Position numbers and translations under genes: made by a program
Part shown: one piece after another, positions 61,289-64,000 of the stretch
Layout: every line of letters starts with the position of its first letter
How positions within the stretch are numbered: position 1 is the stretch's first letter
Assembly: GCA_018340805.1 (NCBI GenBank)
Contig: JACMZG010001911.1
Span: 35,613,248 to 35,677,247, forward strand
From: Microvelia longipes
Lineage: Eukaryota; Arthropoda; Insecta; Hemiptera; Veliidae
Direction of reading: 5' to 3'
DNA: 64,000 nucleotides
Notes under the pieces: model-generated
What the model was told of the DNA's origin: nothing
Databases searched by the model: none
Seen by the model: only the letters and a program-made list of their open reading frames with translations

Positions 61289-61970
61289 CTGTAACATATA
61301 AAAAATACACTTTATTAGATGAATACTGAATACATTACATACATATTGTACATGTTCAATGTCAATATATGACACAAGTTTTAATACAATTAAACAAAAT
61401 GTTTAACATTAAAAAAATGTTCATTAAGTGTTTTATAAATGTTGATAAAATGTTAATATATGAAAATAAGTGAACAATGCGTTTCTCAATATTTTTTATT
61501 CTTTGTTTAAATACATATATTACACTAAATACTAAAAGGAGTTATTTATTGGTGAATCTCATTAAATAAATGCTTTATTTTCGTAAATGTAAATTCAGAT
61601 ACGTTTAGAGCACGAATTCAAAATGCAGATAGATCAAGATTAAAGATGACAGTACAGTTTTACATTGTTACCAATATTAACAATATATAAATGCAAACAA
61701 AGGAGATGCCGCAAGGTTTGAAATAGATAGAAATAAGCAGAAGAACTATTAAAATGACATAGTTGACTTTGGAAGATATTACATACGAAAGCAAGAAAAC
61801 AGAAATGAAGACATATACTTTGTAAAATTGTCAAAAAATAGATCTCAACTACGATGTTATTATGCGGTCAATAATATTGCTATTGCGCAAACTCGTTTAA
61901 CTGCAAGAAGCTAGCTTTCACGGATCGAGGGAGATTTATATCTAGATGACCATAATAAATGTATGTACGC

Positions 61971-62214
<244 letters not shown>

Positions 62215-62701
62215 ACGCTTCTCCTCGATCTCTGTCAACATTGGCCCCAAATCGGTGAATATAGAATATTAAAGGAAAGTTATGAAGAATTTACTTAAGT
62301 TGCGTTGGTGAAAGGGTTATAATTCTTTACAATGTAATTATTTTAGTGGCAACTAAAAATAATTGTTACAGCGAAGAAATTGGGTAAAAAACCTCATTAT
62401 AAAAACATATGTCCTACATTAAAGAAAATATCGATACTTCGTCACTCAATTTGACAAATGTTAAGGGATATTTTTTGCCAAATACATATATAATATTAGA
62501 GCTGAAAAATTATAGTTAAAAATATAATCGTTAAGTACGTTGAAGAACCTCTTGGAATAAAATTATATATCAAGTACAGTATAAGGTCAGGTTTTAGTGT
62601 CAATGTTAAGGATCAAACATCAAAGTCAGGGTTGAATGTATTTTAAATGAATTTCTAAAAAGGAATTATTTTAAAAGTTTATTGAGACACCTTTAAATTC
62701 T

Positions 62702-62829
<128 letters not shown>

Positions 62830-63102
62830 AATTGGCGAGTGTGTATCTTACTGTAAGTGCGATATTTGGTTCTTATGGGATAAGAGGATTTTAGAACGCT
62901 TTTTGATTCAGAATTTAAATTACAAAAATTGGCTTTATGATTGACCAGAACCCTATTGTTCCTGATATATGTATGTCATTACGTTATTAACCCCCAATTA
63001 ATATGTCATTAACATACAATATTAACATAATAACATAGGGACGAAGTTAAATTTAATTATCAGCAGTAGTTGATACATAATATATAATTTTATGTATACT
63101 AA

Positions 63103-63227
63103 TCACGATTTTTGACAAATGGAATTGAAAATTCGCTTCCCTGGGGCCGGCCGCAAAGCAGTATCAATAAAGCGCCGAAACGCCGCGTTTCCGTCTACTA
63201 CTTCTTTTGTTTCTTTTTCATGAATAC
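63103..63227 (-). other. Exon-like segment, minus strand, unrecognised
   Basis: Acceptor GCATTTTAG, then GIHEKETKEVVDGNAAFRRF, IDTALRPAPGKRIFNS and TGA. CpG-containing and GC-rich for the window. It lies upstream of the zinc-finger exons but does not match the family and ends in a stop. Confidence 0.25.
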
Positions 63228-63883
63228 CTAAAATGCAATCTAGATTTGCATTATTGATAAAAATGGTAAAAAAACGTTTAAAAAGTAAGTTAGACAATTT
63301 TTATACTAATAAGGTTTCTTTAAATAAATACTTAGCAATAACTATTATTAAAATAATAACAGTATAATCATTTATTAAAATTAATTAATAAAGTAAAATA
63401 TAAAAAGAAAAGATATAAACAAAAGTGAAACGGTAAATAACAGCATCAAAAGCGATTTGTATCTGTAAAATTAATTACAAATACTAAGACATCAAGTTAT
63501 GACATGAGAAGCAGGAAACAGAAAAGTTAGAATTTCTTGAAATGAAATTTATAATATAATGGGTTTAGAAGACGAGTTGTATAAGCAGTAATAGAAATTA
63601 CTTCTTCCAAAAAGAGGTCAACTTGGAACGGTAGAACGATGTGGTTTTTATTAGTGGGGAAAGTGACGATACGAGCCAGTACAAAGAACAGGTTTCTTGT
63701 GGTACTGGAAGGTGAGCTAAGCAACCCTGAAGAATACTGTTGATGGACTTTGTTTACATTTTGTGAAAAGAGAACAACTGAAAGAGGGGGAATCGAGTGT
63801 TTTGATACTGAAAACTGGGACAGAGGGTCGAGGGAAAGGCCCTTGGAAGCCAGCTGATCAATAAAAACATACTTCTAACACAA

Positions 63884-64000
63884 CCATGGTGGGGAATCAA
63901 TACAAGGTTCGACTTTCAAACACCAGCAGCGCTAGCATCACTGTAAACAATCCCCCACCAACAAATAAACCGGTAAAATACCAAAACATAACCTTAAAAA
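63884..64000 (+). other. Possible first exon, open to the window edge
   Basis: ATG in a good context (ACAACCATGG) opens MVGNQYKVRLSNTSSASITV, NNPPPTNKPVKYQNITLK without a stop to 64000. A possible donor CCG|GTAAAA is at about 63971. Product unknown. Confidence 0.3.

Overview
This is a eukaryotic nuclear window, most likely from an insect. It is very AT-rich and full of (TA)n microsatellites and degraded transposons. The coding DNA is split into short exons with GT/AG borders, and the two recognisable genes are families found across insects. The species cannot be fixed from sequence alone. No prokaryotic feature (operon, RBS, CRISPR) is present.

Two protein genes can be supported, arranged tail to tail. 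On the + strand, 36183-46973 holds nine exons of an Amt-type ammonium transporter. They splice in phase to a stop codon and lack only the N-terminal first exon or exons. On the - strand, 61288 down to 57181 holds the last four exons of a ZNF704/ZNF395/SLC2A4RG-type C2H2/C-clamp transcription factor (insect Glut4EF). It has one zinc finger, an acidic EEEFYYTE block and the terminal Cys-rich [10 protein letters not shown] motif. Its 5' exons lie beyond the right edge or were not recognised. The 10.2 kb between the two stop codons (46974-57180) is extremely AT-rich and nearly free of transposons, unlike the rest of the window. It may be long 3'UTR sequence and contains two exon-like islands on the - strand.

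The left half (1-36 kb) has no supported host gene. It holds: a repeated composite retroposon with a 5S rRNA-like segment (24.9-25.7, 28.2-28.7 kb, plus fragments); a ~170-300 bp repeat family ('B'); a family ending in ACATAC/(TA)n ('C'); a 1.9 kb tandem duplication with a 42-bp minisatellite (11.9-15.7 kb); a Penelope-like element remnant (reverse transcriptase plus GIY-YIG endonuclease, 18.5-19.4 kb); a mariner deletion derivative ending in a long palindrome (31.9-32.3 kb); and large palindromes and foldbacks (5.8-6.5, 22.7-23.1, 30.1-30.3 kb).

The Amt introns have collected further mobile DNA: a tRNA-headed SINE with a perfect 13-bp target-site duplication, two foldback elements, and a small inverted-repeat element built around a minisatellite. 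A LINE reverse-transcriptase fragment lies in an intron of the zinc-finger gene.
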